Below are positions 8,208 to 17,365 of a stretch of DNA of 64,000 bases, piece by piece (the stretch's first letter is position 1; each line of letters begins with the position of its first letter). The translations under genes and the position numbers were made by a program. Origin of the DNA: JAXDMK01 sp963765955 (GTDB lineage: Bacteria > Actinomycetota > Acidimicrobiia > Acidimicrobiales > AC-14); assembly GCA_963765955.1 (NCBI GenBank), contig CAVXYA010000004.1, positions 62,001-126,000 of the forward strand, given 5' to 3'. Below the pieces are notes generated by a model that did not search any database, was not told the origin of the DNA, and worked only from the letters and a program-made list of their open reading frames with translations.

Positions 8208-9755
8208 ATGCCGCGTGACCCGACCGAGCCCATCGGGATCGCCGAGCGCACCATGCAAGGCGCGAGCTGGCTTCTTGCCCGCCGGATGGTCTCCAACGGG
8301 GCGCGGCTGGTCGCCGTCGCCGTGCTCGCCCGGCGATTGGAACCGGCGGAGTTCGGGATCGTTGCCCTGGCGTCGGTGGTCCTGCAGTTCGCCACCCTGG
8401 TCGGCGAGGCGGGGGTGGGCACCTATGTCGTCTACGACCGGGCCGACGGCCACGAGCGCCGAGCCCAGGCCGCCTTCTGGCTGAACCTGGCCATCACGAC
8501 GGTGCAGTGCGCCGCCTGCCTCGCCCTCCTCCCCCTGGCCAGCCGCCTCTACCCGGGACCGGGCCTGGTCCCGGTGCTGGCCGCCCTCACCGGGGTGTTC
8601 TTCATCGACCAGCTGAGAGTCGTACCCGATGCCCTCCTGCGCCGGGAGCTGCGACATCCGGTGCTGGCCCGCCGCGACATGGCCATCGACGTGGGGTCGG
8701 CGGCGTTGAGCGTCGTCCTGGCCGTGGCCGGAGCGGGGATCTGGAGCCTGGTCGTCCCCTCGCTCGTCGCCCAGCCGGCCACGGTCGGGGTGGCCATGTG
8801 GGCGACCCGCTGGCGTCCCCGCCCGCCGTTTCACGTCGGGGAGTGGCGGGGGATCCTCCGGTACACCTCCCCCCTCATGGGAAGCAACGCCCTCGGCCTG
8901 GTGGCCAACGACGGAGACACCCTGCTCGTCGGCCGGGCGCTGGGGACGGTGGCCCTCGGCTACTACAGCATGGCGTGGCAGCTGGCCAACCTGGTCGGAC
9001 GCAACGTCACCTCCGTGGTCGCCAGCGTGACGATGCCCGCGCTGGCGCTCGTCCGGGAGGATCTCGACCGGTTCCGGGCCGCCTACCTGCGCATGATCGC
9101 GGTGCTGGGGCTGGTGTGCCTGCCGCTCCTGAGCGGCATGTTCGTCATGGCCGACGACCTCGTCCCCGCCCTCTACGGGCCCGGGTGGGAACCATCGATC
9201 GTCCTCCTGCGCATCTTCGTCGTCTTCACCCTCGTCCGGTCGCTGACGTCTCCTTCGTCGATGGTCTTCAACGTCACCGGACGACCCGACATCGGGTTCA
9301 AGTTCACCGTCGCCTTCGCCCCCGTCTATCTGGCCGCAATCGTCGCCGGCAGCCACTGGGGGGTCGTCGGGATCGCGACCGCAGTGACGGCAACCCGAGT
9401 GGTGGGGGCACTGGTCGTGACCCGCCTGGCAGCAGGGCAGATCGACATGCGGGCCCGGGTCGTGGCCAACGTCCTACGAGGCGCGGCGTTGCTGGCGGCC
9501 GTCGCCGCCGGTGCCGCCTGGCTGACCAGAGAGGCCTTGTTGCACGCCGGCGCGGGAGTCGTTCCCCGGCTCGCGCTCGGGTCGGCCGCCGGCGGGGTCG
9601 TGTGCGTGGCCGGCCTCCTGCGACTCCGACCGCCCGGCTACGACGACCTCGCTCGGGGCTGGCACCTGCTGGCCCGGAGCGTGCGCCGCCGCCTGCGTCT
9701 GGTGGCCGTCGCCGACACCGACCGGGCGTCGCTCGGGGGGAGCGAGGGCAGGTGA
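8208..9755 (+). CDS. Wzx-type lipid-linked oligosaccharide flippase
   Basis: A 515-residue polytopic protein of the MOP/PST superfamily with about 12-14 hydrophobic segments. The N-terminus (TMQGASWLLARRMVSNGARL, then LARRLEPAEFGIVAL) is characteristic of polysaccharide exporters. It would flip the undecaprenyl-linked repeat unit made by the neighbouring enzymes. It starts 1 nt after the sugar transferase stop and its own stop overlaps the methyltransferase GTG, so it is within the same operon. Confidence 0.87.
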   Translation: MPRDPTEPIGIAERTMQGASWLLARRMVSNGARLVAVAVLARRLEPAEFGIVALASVVLQFATLVGEAGVGTYVVYDRADGHERRAQAAFWLNLAITTVQCAACLALLPLASRLYPGPGLVPVLAALTGVFFIDQLRVVPDALLRRELRHPVLARRDMAIDVGSAALSVVLAVAGAGIWSLVVPSLVAQPATVGVAMWATRWRPRPPFHVGEWRGILRYTSPLMGSNALGLVANDGDTLLVGRALGTVALGYYSMAWQLANLVGRNVTSVVASVTMPALALVREDLDRFRAAYLRMIAVLGLVCLPLLSGMFVMADDLVPALYGPGWEPSIVLLRIFVVFTLVRSLTSPSSMVFNVTGRPDIGFKFTVAFAPVYLAAIVAGSHWGVVGIATAVTATRVVGALVVTRLAAGQIDMRARVVANVLRGAALLAAVAAGAAWLTREALLHAGAGVVPRLALGSAAGGVVCVAGLLRLRPPGYDDLARGWHLLARSVRRRLRLVAVADTDRASLGGSEGR

Positions 9756-10552
9756 GAGACGAGCCCTACTGGCGCACGCACACCAAGGTGGTGGAGGGGG
9801 CCCGGCTGGCCTGGTACGGCGACGAGCCGTCGGAGGACTTCTGGGACGAGCTGTGGCGCCGGCGACTGCGCGAGGAGTACTACGTCGACGCCGACCGAGG
9901 CGACCTACGCGGCCTCGAAGATCTGCTGGAGCGGTACCTCGACCGGCAGGGAAGGCACCTCGAGGCCGGCTGTGGGCTGGGCTATTGGGTGGCCGCGCTC
10001 TCCGCCCGGGGCTATGACATCGTCGGCGTCGAGTCGAGCCGCGACCTCGTCGGCGCGGTCAGGACGGTCCGGCCCGATCTTCCCATCGGGCACGGCGACG
10101 CCCTCTCGCTCGACTTCCCGGACGGCCACTTCGCCGGTTACCTGTCGTTCGGGGTGGTCGAGCATCGCCAGGAGGGCCCGGAGCCGTTCCTGGTGGAGGC
10201 CCGCCGGCTGCTTCGCCCCGGTGGCCGCCTCATCCTCAGCGTGCCGTTCGTGTGCCCGCTGCGCCGGCTCAAGGGGCGGCTCCGGGCCCATCGCCCACCG
10301 CCCCCGACGACGCCCTTCTTCCAGTACGCCTTCGGCGACCAGGAGCTCCGGGCCCTTCTGGACAGCCACGGGTTCTCTGTCGACGAGGTCCGGTACCAGG
10401 AGGTCCAACGCTGCCTGGTCGAGGAGGTGCCGCTCTACCTGTGGGTCAACCGCCGGCGGGGCGCGGGGATCATCCGCCGGCACGTCGTGCCCCACATCCC
10501 CGCCCGGCTGGCGGCCCACATCATCCTGGTGGTCGCCACCCGGCGGGGTTGA
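9752..10552 (+). CDS. Class I SAM-dependent methyltransferase
   Basis: A 266-residue soluble enzyme. The SAM-binding motif is LEAGCGLGYWVAAL (about 71-84) with the acidic end of strand 2 in IVGVESS; FAGYLSFGVVEH and RLLRPGGRLILSVP complete the Methyltransf_11-like core. It probably methylates a sugar or polyprenyl intermediate of the cluster, but the acceptor cannot be told from sequence. GTG start overlapping the flippase stop (GTGA). Last gene of this tight run: a 143-nt gap follows. Confidence 0.8.
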   Translation: MRDEPYWRTHTKVVEGARLAWYGDEPSEDFWDELWRRRLREEYYVDADRGDLRGLEDLLERYLDRQGRHLEAGCGLGYWVAALSARGYDIVGVESSRDLVGAVRTVRPDLPIGHGDALSLDFPDGHFAGYLSFGVVEHRQEGPEPFLVEARRLLRPGGRLILSVPFVCPLRRLKGRLRAHRPPPPTTPFFQYAFGDQELRALLDSHGFSVDEVRYQEVQRCLVEEVPLYLWVNRRRGAGIIRRHVVPHIPARLAAHIILVVATRRG

Positions 10553-10595
10553 CCCTTCGGTGACGGACAGAGGGATGTGCGCCCGTGTCCTGCCG

Positions 10596-10601
10596 TATCG
10601 T
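10596..10601 (+). promoter_or_regulatory. -10 box TATCGT ahead of a leader ORF and asnB
   Basis: TATCGT is followed after exactly 6 nt by a GTG (10608), the same layout as the other leaderless starts in this window. It lies in the 143-nt gap that separates the methyltransferase gene from asnB. Confidence 0.4.
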
Positions 10602-10607
10602 CGGCGG

Positions 10608-10691
10608 GTGGAACGACGGGGGGCCGACGGGTTGCAGACCGTTCTCGTCGTGGCCAGGCAACGGCTCGATCTCATCGCCGCCACGGACTGA
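10608..10691 (+). CDS. Possible 27-residue leaderless leader peptide upstream of asnB
   Basis: A short frame beginning with GTG (VERRGADGLQTV) and ending with TGA 4 nt before the asnB ATG. It has good third-position GC and a TATCGT box 6 nt upstream, so it could be translated from a leaderless mRNA and pass ribosomes to asnB, which has no clear Shine-Dalgarno of its own. It holds no run of Asn or Gln codons, so classical attenuation is not indicated. It may be chance; only the spacing supports it. Confidence 0.3.
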   Translation: MERRGADGLQTVLVVARQRLDLIAATD

Positions 10692-10695
10692 CGGC

Positions 10696-12570
10696 ATGTG
10701 CGGCTTGGTCGGCATGTTCGACGATCGGGGAGGGATCGCCGAACACCTCGATCTGCTGCCCGGATTGATCGGGCTGATGGCGAGGCGAGGACCGGACGAC
10801 GACGGTTCCTGGACCGACGGCCGCCACGTGGCCTTCGGGTTCCGTCGCCTGGCGATCCTCGACCCGACCCCGGCCGGCCACCAGCCGATGGTCTCCGACG
10901 ACGGCCGCCACGCCCTCGTCTTCAACGGTGAGGTCTACAACTTCCGCGAGCTGCGCCGCCGGCTGCAAGCCGAAGGGGCCCGGTTCCGATCGGCGTCGGA
11001 CACCGAGGTCGTGCTGGTGGCCCTGGCCACGTGGGGTGTCTCCGCCCTGTCCCTCTTCAACGGGATGTTCGCCCTGGCCTGGTACGACACCCACGCCCAG
11101 GCCTTGGTGCTCGCTCGCGACCCTGTCGGGATCAAGCCGCTGCACTACCTGCTCCACCGGCGCGGTGTCGTGTTCGGATCCCAATACGACCAGCTCCTGC
11201 GCCACCCGGCGTGCAACAGAGCAGCCATCCGTCCCGACGTGCTCGGCCTCTACCTGCGGTTCGGCTACCTGCCACCCCCATACGGGCTCGTCGACGGGAC
11301 CTTCCAGCTCGAGCCCGGGACGTACCTTCTTGCCCGGCCCGGAGCCCGGCCCGAGGTCCACCGCTTCCGTGGCCTTCCCGACACCAGCCCGCCCTACCTC
11401 ACCGGCCATGACGCCGAGGAAGCGGTCGCGGAAGCGGTGTCGGGGGCCGTTCGGCGACAGTCGGTGTCCGACGTCGGCGTGGGGGTCTTCCTCTCGGGCG
11501 GGATCGACTCCCCCCTCGTCGCGGCCAACCTCCAGGCCGCGTCGGAGACGCCGCTCCCCGCCTTCACCATCGGCTCCACCCATCCTCGCCTCGACGAGAC
11601 CGCGGCCGCGGCCGCCTACGCCCGCCACATCGGAGTGGACCACCACCTGCGCGTCTTCGACACCAGCCACCTCCTGTCGTCGATCGACGATCTGGCCTCC
11701 GCCTACAGCGAGCCCTTCGCCGATTCCTCGGCCCTGCCCACCATGCTGGTGTCGGCAACGGCCAGGTCCGAGGTCAAGGTGGCGCTGTCCGGCGATGGCG
11801 GGGACGAGGTGTTCTGGGGATATCCCCGGTTCCGGTCAGCCCTCCGCATCGGCCGCTGGCTGGCGTTCCCCCGTCCTGTGCGCCGTCTGCTCTACGCCGC
11901 CGGCCGGTGCCGTCCCGGCCGGCCCCCGGCCGCCGGCCTCCTCGCCGAATCGTTCGGCACCTGGTACCGAGACGCCCACTCGGCCCTCCGCACCGCCGAC
12001 CTCGACCGGCTGTGCCCGGACGCGTCGCTCCTCCCTCCGGACTTCGACCTGTACGACCTCCGATCGGTGCCCGACGAGGTCGGCCTGGCCCAGTGGCTGC
12101 GGACCACCGAGCTCAGGGGGCATCTACAGGCGATGCTGCTGAAGGTCGACCGGGCCAGCATGTTCCACGGGTTGGAGGTTCGGGCCCCCCTTCTCGACCT
12201 CGATCTCCTCGATCTCGCGGCCCGGCTCCACCCGTCGACCTGCCTCAGCCCCACGACCGGCAAGATCGTCCTGCGGACGGCGCTGGGGCGGCAGGTCCCC
12301 CCGGCGCTGGTCACGGCGGGCAAGCGGGGCTTCGAGGTCCCGGTCGGGACCTGGCTGCGGGCCGAACTGGCGCCCCGGGTGCGGGCCCTGCTCCTGGAGC
12401 GCGACCCCTTCCCCGAGGGGCTCTTCGACCGCGCCGTGGTGCGGCAGCTGGTCGAAGACCACCTCGACCGCGGCGTCGATCGCACCCGGGCGCTCTGGTA
12501 CCTCTTCGCCCTCCAACTCTGGGCCGACGCCCACCTGCGGGCCCCGACGCTCGCCCGGGCGGGGTCGTGA
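10696..12570 (+). CDS. asnB: Asparagine synthetase (glutamine-hydrolysing) family amidotransferase
   Basis: A 624-residue class II amidotransferase. Cys2 directly after the initiator Met is the glutaminase nucleophile (MCGLVGMF), which fixes this ATG although the frame is open upstream. NGEVYNFRELR completes the glutaminase half. The synthetase half begins near residue 230 with the PP-loop SGGIDS (about 266). Copies in polysaccharide clusters often amidate sugar uronic acids rather than make asparagine. That would suit the uronic-acid sugar genes at 31-35 kb (inference). Plain asparagine synthesis is the alternative. Confidence 0.88.
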   Translation: MCGLVGMFDDRGGIAEHLDLLPGLIGLMARRGPDDDGSWTDGRHVAFGFRRLAILDPTPAGHQPMVSDDGRHALVFNGEVYNFRELRRRLQAEGARFRSASDTEVVLVALATWGVSALSLFNGMFALAWYDTHAQALVLARDPVGIKPLHYLLHRRGVVFGSQYDQLLRHPACNRAAIRPDVLGLYLRFGYLPPPYGLVDGTFQLEPGTYLLARPGARPEVHRFRGLPDTSPPYLTGHDAEEAVAEAVSGAVRRQSVSDVGVGVFLSGGIDSPLVAANLQAASETPLPAFTIGSTHPRLDETAAAAAYARHIGVDHHLRVFDTSHLLSSIDDLASAYSEPFADSSALPTMLVSATARSEVKVALSGDGGDEVFWGYPRFRSALRIGRWLAFPRPVRRLLYAAGRCRPGRPPAAGLLAESFGTWYRDAHSALRTADLDRLCPDASLLPPDFDLYDLRSVPDEVGLAQWLRTTELRGHLQAMLLKVDRASMFHGLEVRAPLLDLDLLDLAARLHPSTCLSPTTGKIVLRTALGRQVPPALVTAGKRGFEVPVGTWLRAELAPRVRALLLERDPFPEGLFDRAVVRQLVEDHLDRGVDRTRALWYLFALQLWADAHLRAPTLARAGS

Positions 12571-12629
12571 ACGGCCTCGACAGGGTCGCCCGGCGGGCGG
12601 TCCGTGGGCGACGAACGTAGGCGCTCGCG

Positions 12630-13868
12630 GTGGAGATCGTCCTCGTCACCGGGGGTTTCCCCCTTCGCTCGCAGACCTTCATCACGGCCAAGGCCATCGG
12701 TCTCGCTCGGCGGGGCCACCGGGTGACGGTGCTGGCCGGAGGGCCCGGCGACCACTCGCTCGACCGGGCCGTCGTGGCCGAGCTCGGACCGCACCTGACG
12801 GTCGAGCGCTGGCGACGGGTAGCCCCTGGCGTCGGCGCCCGACGGGCGCGCCGGGCCGCAGAGGCGGCCGTGGCCCTCACCCGCGCCCTGCGTCGCGATC
12901 CTCGCTTCGTGCGCCGCCTGGCCAGTGCGCTCCGGGCCCGGCATGGCGTCGGGCCCGAGCTCTGGCGCCGGCTCGAGCGGGGCTTGCCGTTCGCCGGCCG
13001 CCCGGCCGACATCGTCCACTTCGAGTGGGCGACCAAGGCCGCCGGCTGCACCGAGCTGGTCGAGCTGCTGGCCGCCCGAGTCGTGGTGAGCTGCCGGGGG
13101 ACCGACGTGGCGGTGATGGCCCCGGCCGACACCGGCCTGGCGGACGAGCTCCGCCGGCTGTTCGACCGGGCGGCGGCGGTGCACTGCGTGTCGGAGGCCG
13201 TCCTCCGGGCCGCGGAGGGCCTCGGGCTCGACCGGTCGCGGGCATTCGTGAACCACCCCGCGGTCGACACCCGCTGGTTCGTTCCGAGGCCCGCCCCCCC
13301 TTCGACCGCGATCCGTATCCTGTCGGTCGGCCGCCTCCACCCGGTGAAGGGCTACGACGACGCGCTGGCGGCCATCCGACTGCTGGCCGACCGGGGCCAC
13401 GACGTGCGCTACACGATCGTGGGCGGCGGTGATCCCGACGTCGAAGCCTCGCTGCGGGTCACGGTCCGCCAGCTCGGGCTGGACGACAGGGTGATCATGG
13501 CCGGAGCGATGGCGCCCGAGGGCGTGCGCAGCCAGCTCCTGAGCGCGGACGTGTTCCTCCTCTCGAGCGTGAGCGAGGGTCTCAGCAACGCCGTCCTCGA
13601 GGCCATGGCCACTGCCCTCCCCGTGGTGACGACCGCGGTGGGCGGCATGGCCGAGGCGGTGCGAGACGGGATCGACGGCTTCCTCGTCCCGCCGGGTGAC
13701 GCGGTGGCCATGGCCGACGCCCTCGAGCGGCTGGTCGTCGACCCCGTTCTCCGCTCCGAGCTGGGCGGGCAGGGCCGCCGGCGGGCCTGCGAGTCGTTCG
13801 ACCTCGAAGCCCAGCTGGACCGGTTCGAATCCAGCTACCAACGCCTGGCGGGCGGGCTCGGCCTCTAA
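12630..13868 (+). CDS. Glycosyltransferase family 4 (GT-B fold)
   Basis: A 412-residue retaining glycosyltransferase. The acceptor half opens with VLVTGGFPLRSQTFITAKAIGLARRGHRVTVLAGG. The donor half starts at RILSVGRLHPVKGYDDALAA (about 228) and has the GT4 signature SSVSEGLSNAVLEAMATALP with its glutamates, then VVTTAVGGMAEAV. Donor and acceptor are unknown. GTG start 59 nt after asnB; no strong ribosome site. Confidence 0.88.
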   Translation: MEIVLVTGGFPLRSQTFITAKAIGLARRGHRVTVLAGGPGDHSLDRAVVAELGPHLTVERWRRVAPGVGARRARRAAEAAVALTRALRRDPRFVRRLASALRARHGVGPELWRRLERGLPFAGRPADIVHFEWATKAAGCTELVELLAARVVVSCRGTDVAVMAPADTGLADELRRLFDRAAAVHCVSEAVLRAAEGLGLDRSRAFVNHPAVDTRWFVPRPAPPSTAIRILSVGRLHPVKGYDDALAAIRLLADRGHDVRYTIVGGGDPDVEASLRVTVRQLGLDDRVIMAGAMAPEGVRSQLLSADVFLLSSVSEGLSNAVLEAMATALPVVTTAVGGMAEAVRDGIDGFLVPPGDAVAMADALERLVVDPVLRSELGGQGRRRACESFDLEAQLDRFESSYQRLAGGLGL

Positions 13869-14081
13869 CGTGACGGCACGATCAGTGCATCCGCGACCGA
13901 CACCGAGCTCGGCGCTCGCCCCCCGCCTCCCCGAGTCGACCTGCTCCTGTGGGAGCTGGGCGATGGCGTCGGCAGCGGCGGAAGGTGGCCGTGGGGAGGT
14001 GTCCGCCGGGCGCCGTTCCGCCCCACCGCCGACCTGACCCCCGATGCTGCGGCGGATTGGCTGCTCCTCTGGGACCCCCGG

Positions 14082-15560
14082 TTGGGCCCAGCTCCGGCGG
14101 ACATCATCCCGGCGCTCATCGAGGATCGAGCCGACGTCCTCCACGGCGGCCTGCTCCTGGGCATGCACGGGCTGCCGGCGGAGCTCGACCTCGTCCAGCC
14201 GCAGTGGTGGTTCGCAGTGGATGCCCCGGCGGACATCCAGGCCATGAGCTGGCGGGCGTCGCTGCGAGCGTGCCTGGTCCGGGCCGACGTGGTTCGCCGG
14301 CTGGGTGGCCTCGACGCCGGGTTCGAGACGATGGCGGGTGCCGGCCTCGACTTCGGGTGGCGGTGCCTGGCCCGAGGCGCGATCGTCCTCCACGAGCCAC
14401 GGCTGGTGCCTGCGGGTCGGCCGCTGGCGACCGTCGCCCTGCCGAGACCCGACCGTTTCCTCCTCCTCCGCCGGCACTGTCCCGACAAGTGGACCCGATA
14501 CGTGGCGGCCCGGCGGTGCTTCGCCGGCCACCCCCGAGCCGAGATCCGCGCCTATTGCCACGCCGTCCGGATCGCCACAGCGACGCCGCCGCCCGCCACT
14601 CCCGCGGCGGTGTACGAGCGTCCCGGAGCGCCGGTGACGATCACCGACCCTCCCCGGGTGAGCGTGATCCTCCCCACCCTCGGCCGCCCCGAGATGGTCG
14701 CCCAGGTGCTCGACGACCTCCGCCACCAGACGGTGCCGCCGTGCGAGGTGGTTCTGGTCGACCAGAACAACGGGCCGCCCGAAGAGAGGTACGCCGGGTT
14801 TGCCGACCTCCCCCTCGAGGTGATCCACCAGGACGCCACCGGGCAGTGGCTGGCCCGCAACGCCGCCGTCGAACGAGCCCGCGGCGAGCTGCTGCTCTTT
14901 CTGGACGACGACTCTCGCATCGGCCCCGACTTCGTCGAGCGCCACCTGGAGGCACTGGCGTTCTACCGGGCCGACGTCTCCGCCGGCGCCTCGCTGTCCG
15001 CGGTCGGCGCCCCGGTGCCGGAGAACTACGGCTTCTTCCGGGCCGCCGACCAGTTCGACTCGGGAAATGCCCTGGTCAGGCGGGAGGTGCTCGCCCGCGT
15101 AGGCGCCTTCGACCACCATTACGACCGCATGCGGGGCGGAGACGCCGACTTCGGCACCCGCGTCTACCTGGCCGGCGGGCTTCTCGTGCACAACCCCAGC
15201 GCGGCCCGGAGCCACCTCAAGGCCGCCGCCGGCGGTCTTCGCTCGTTCGGCTCCTGGGACTCCTACCGCCAACGGGGGATCATCACCCCCAAGCCGACGC
15301 CCTCGGTGGTCTACTACTCCCTCCGGTACTTCTCGGCCCGCCAGACCCGGGAAGGGCTGCTCATCGGCCTGGCCCAGTCCGCCGTCCCCTACCACCTCAA
15401 ACGACGAGCCTCCCGGCGGCAGTGGGCCCGCTTCCTGGCCGTGGAGCTGCTCCGGCTGCCCCTCACGGCCGTCCGGGTGACCCGATCCGTGCGATCGGCC
15501 CGCAGGATGCTGGCCGAGGGCCCGCGAATGCCCCGACGTGCCGGTCCCCACCGCGCATGA
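14082..15560 (+). CDS. Two-module GT2 glycosyltransferase, N-terminus uncertain
   Basis: At least 492 residues. The C-terminal module (from about residue 190) is a full GT-A enzyme: VSVILPTLGRPEMV, VVLVDQNN, the DxD motif FLDDDSRI and GGDADFGTRVYLAGG. The N-terminal module looks like the second half of another GT2 domain (GAGLDFGWRCLARGA). Real coding bias in the same frame continues upstream to about 13935 (VDLLLWELGDGV) and is open back to the preceding stop at 13866-13868, but holds no ATG, GTG or TTG before the TTG at 14082. A GTG at 13870 sits in another frame, and a 6-C run at 13919-13924 lies between. A lost or gained C there is the simplest explanation, so the true start is probably 13870. 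Confidence 0.78.
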   Translation: MGPAPADIIPALIEDRADVLHGGLLLGMHGLPAELDLVQPQWWFAVDAPADIQAMSWRASLRACLVRADVVRRLGGLDAGFETMAGAGLDFGWRCLARGAIVLHEPRLVPAGRPLATVALPRPDRFLLLRRHCPDKWTRYVAARRCFAGHPRAEIRAYCHAVRIATATPPPATPAAVYERPGAPVTITDPPRVSVILPTLGRPEMVAQVLDDLRHQTVPPCEVVLVDQNNGPPEERYAGFADLPLEVIHQDATGQWLARNAAVERARGELLLFLDDDSRIGPDFVERHLEALAFYRADVSAGASLSAVGAPVPENYGFFRAADQFDSGNALVRREVLARVGAFDHHYDRMRGGDADFGTRVYLAGGLLVHNPSAARSHLKAAAGGLRSFGSWDSYRQRGIITPKPTPSVVYYSLRYFSARQTREGLLIGLAQSAVPYHLKRRASRRQWARFLAVELLRLPLTAVRVTRSVRSARRMLAEGPRMPRRAGPHRA

Positions 15561-17365
15561 GGCTGGCGGTCGTGGGGGACACCCGGCACTTCCTCGACCA
15601 CGAGGATCGGCTCTGCACCCTCGACGGCGTCGCCTCCCAGCTCGAGCAGTGGGCCGCGCTCTTCGACGAGCTGGTGCTGGTCGTACCGCTGCACCCGGGC
15701 CCGCCTCCCCCCGGCTTCCGGCCCTACCGCTGCCCCAACGTGTCCCTCCGGCCGCTTCCGCCCGCCGGAGGGTCGACGCCGGCGGCCAAGGCCCGGCTGG
15801 CCGGGCGCATCCCCGCCTGGTCGCGGCGGATCGCCAGGGCGCTGGCCGAGGTCGACGCGGTCCATTTCCGCTGCCCGTCCAACGTGGCCCTCGTCGGCCT
15901 CGTCGTGGACCGCCTGGCCCGGCCCCGCCGCCACCGGTACGCCATGTACGCCGGGAACTGGCAGGGCTATCCGGGCGAGCCCTGGTCCTACCGCCTCCAG
16001 CGCCGGCTGCTGGCCCACCGCCGGTTCGGGGGACTCGTCACCGTGTACTCCGACAGTGCCCCCCCATCGGCCCATGTCGTCCCCCTGTTCAGCCCGACCT
16101 TCACGCTCGAGGACTGGGATGAGGAAGCGTCCCAGGTCAAGGGGCGCGACCAGGGGTGGGATGAGGGAAGGCCCCTGCGGTTGGTCACGGTGGGCGACCT
16201 GACGGAGAACAAGCGCCAGTCCGATGTCATCCGCGCCGTTCGGATCCTGGCCGACCGGGGGGTGGAGACCCGGCTCGACGTCGTCGGCGACGGTCCCCTC
16301 GCCGGCGCCCTCGATCGGCTCGTCCGCACCCTCGACCTGGGTGGGCGCGTCCGGCTGTGCGGCCGCCTCGACCACGGGGAGGTTCGCGGTCACTACCGCC
16401 GGGCCGACCTCAACGTGCTGGCTTCGAGGACGGAGGGCTACCCCAAGGTCGTCGTGGAGGGGATGGTGGCAGGGGCAGTCCCGATCATCTCCGACTTCCC
16501 CCTCGCCCGGTCGCTCGTCGCCAGGGGGGAGCGGGGCCTCACCTTCCGGGGAGGCGATCCGTCGAGTCTGGCCACGCGCATCGCCGAGCTGCGGGCGTCG
16601 CCGCCTCGGGTGGCACGCATGATCGAGGCGGGACGGGACTACTCCCGCACCGTCACCCTCGAGGCCTACCGCGACCGCATCGAGACCCTCCTCGACCAGC
16701 ACTGGAATGTCGCCGGCCCCATTCGGGTCCTCCACGTGCTCGACACCCTCCGGGTCGGCGGGCGGGAGCGCATGGCCGTCGAGATCGCCAACCTCCTCGA
16801 CCCGGCCGACTTCGACGTGACCGTGTGCGCCACCCGGGAGGGTGGGCCCATGAAGGCCGAGGTCCGGGCCGGGGTCGACACCATGGTGCTCGGCCGCCGG
16901 TCCACCTGGGACCTGGTCGAGTTGGCCCGGTTCTGCCGGCTGGCCCGGTCGAGGCGGATCGAGGTGGTCCACAGCCACGGCTCGGGCCCCGCCCGGATGG
17001 TCGCACTGTGCCGCGCCCTGCACCTGATCGGCGCCCGCCACGTCTTCCACGACCACGCGGCCGCCACCGAACGCGCCCGCCGGCCCCCGCGTTCCACCCA
17101 GGCGTGGGGCAGGTTGGGCGTCGACGCCTACCTGGGCGTCGAGGCCGGCAGCCGGGGGTGGGCGGTGACGACCCTCGGGATGGCACCGGACCGGGTCTTC
17201 ATCGTCCCCAACGGCGTCGACCTGGCCCGGTTCGCGCACCTTCCGCCCGGGATCCGCGCCGACCTCGACCTCGAGCCCGACGACCTGGCGCTGGTCATGG
17301 TCGCCGGGTTCCGACCCGGAGAAGGGCCATCCGACAGTCCTCCAGGCGCTGGCCCGCCGGCCTGA
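15557..17365 (+). CDS. Tandem GT-B glycosyltransferases in one frame, 3' end broken
   Basis: The frame encodes a complete GT4 enzyme (residues 1-384: MRLAVVGDTRHFLDHEDR, VTVGDLTENKRQSDVIRAV, ASRTEGYPKVVVEGMVAGAVP) running without a stop into a second GT4 enzyme (IRVLHVLDTLRVGGRERMA, SHGSGPARMV, VPNGVDL, LVMVAGFR). The second one leaves its frame near 17315. Either this is a genuine fusion or an indel has hidden the junction. Adding one C to the run at about 16717-16720 would create a start MSPAPIRVLHVL, although no stop for the first enzyme then appears. The ATG overlaps the previous stop (ATGA). Confidence 0.75.
   Translation: MRLAVVGDTRHFLDHEDRLCTLDGVASQLEQWAALFDELVLVVPLHPGPPPPGFRPYRCPNVSLRPLPPAGGSTPAAKARLAGRIPAWSRRIARALAEVDAVHFRCPSNVALVGLVVDRLARPRRHRYAMYAGNWQGYPGEPWSYRLQRRLLAHRRFGGLVTVYSDSAPPSAHVVPLFSPTFTLEDWDEEASQVKGRDQGWDEGRPLRLVTVGDLTENKRQSDVIRAVRILADRGVETRLDVVGDGPLAGALDRLVRTLDLGGRVRLCGRLDHGEVRGHYRRADLNVLASRTEGYPKVVVEGMVAGAVPIISDFPLARSLVARGERGLTFRGGDPSSLATRIAELRASPPRVARMIEAGRDYSRTVTLEAYRDRIETLLDQHWNVAGPIRVLHVLDTLRVGGRERMAVEIANLLDPADFDVTVCATREGGPMKAEVRAGVDTMVLGRRSTWDLVELARFCRLARSRRIEVVHSHGSGPARMVALCRALHLIGARHVFHDHAAATERARRPPRSTQAWGRLGVDAYLGVEAGSRGWAVTTLGMAPDRVFIVPNGVDLARFAHLPPGIRADLDLEPDDLALVMVAGFRPGEGPSDSPPGAGPPA

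Noticed and set aside
11892..15551. 1219-codon open frame on the minus strand
   Set aside because: It lies wholly antisense to asnB and glycosyltransferase genes with clear motifs, is rich in Arg/Gly/His and has no recognisable domain. At this GC content stops are rare, so long shadow frames are expected.
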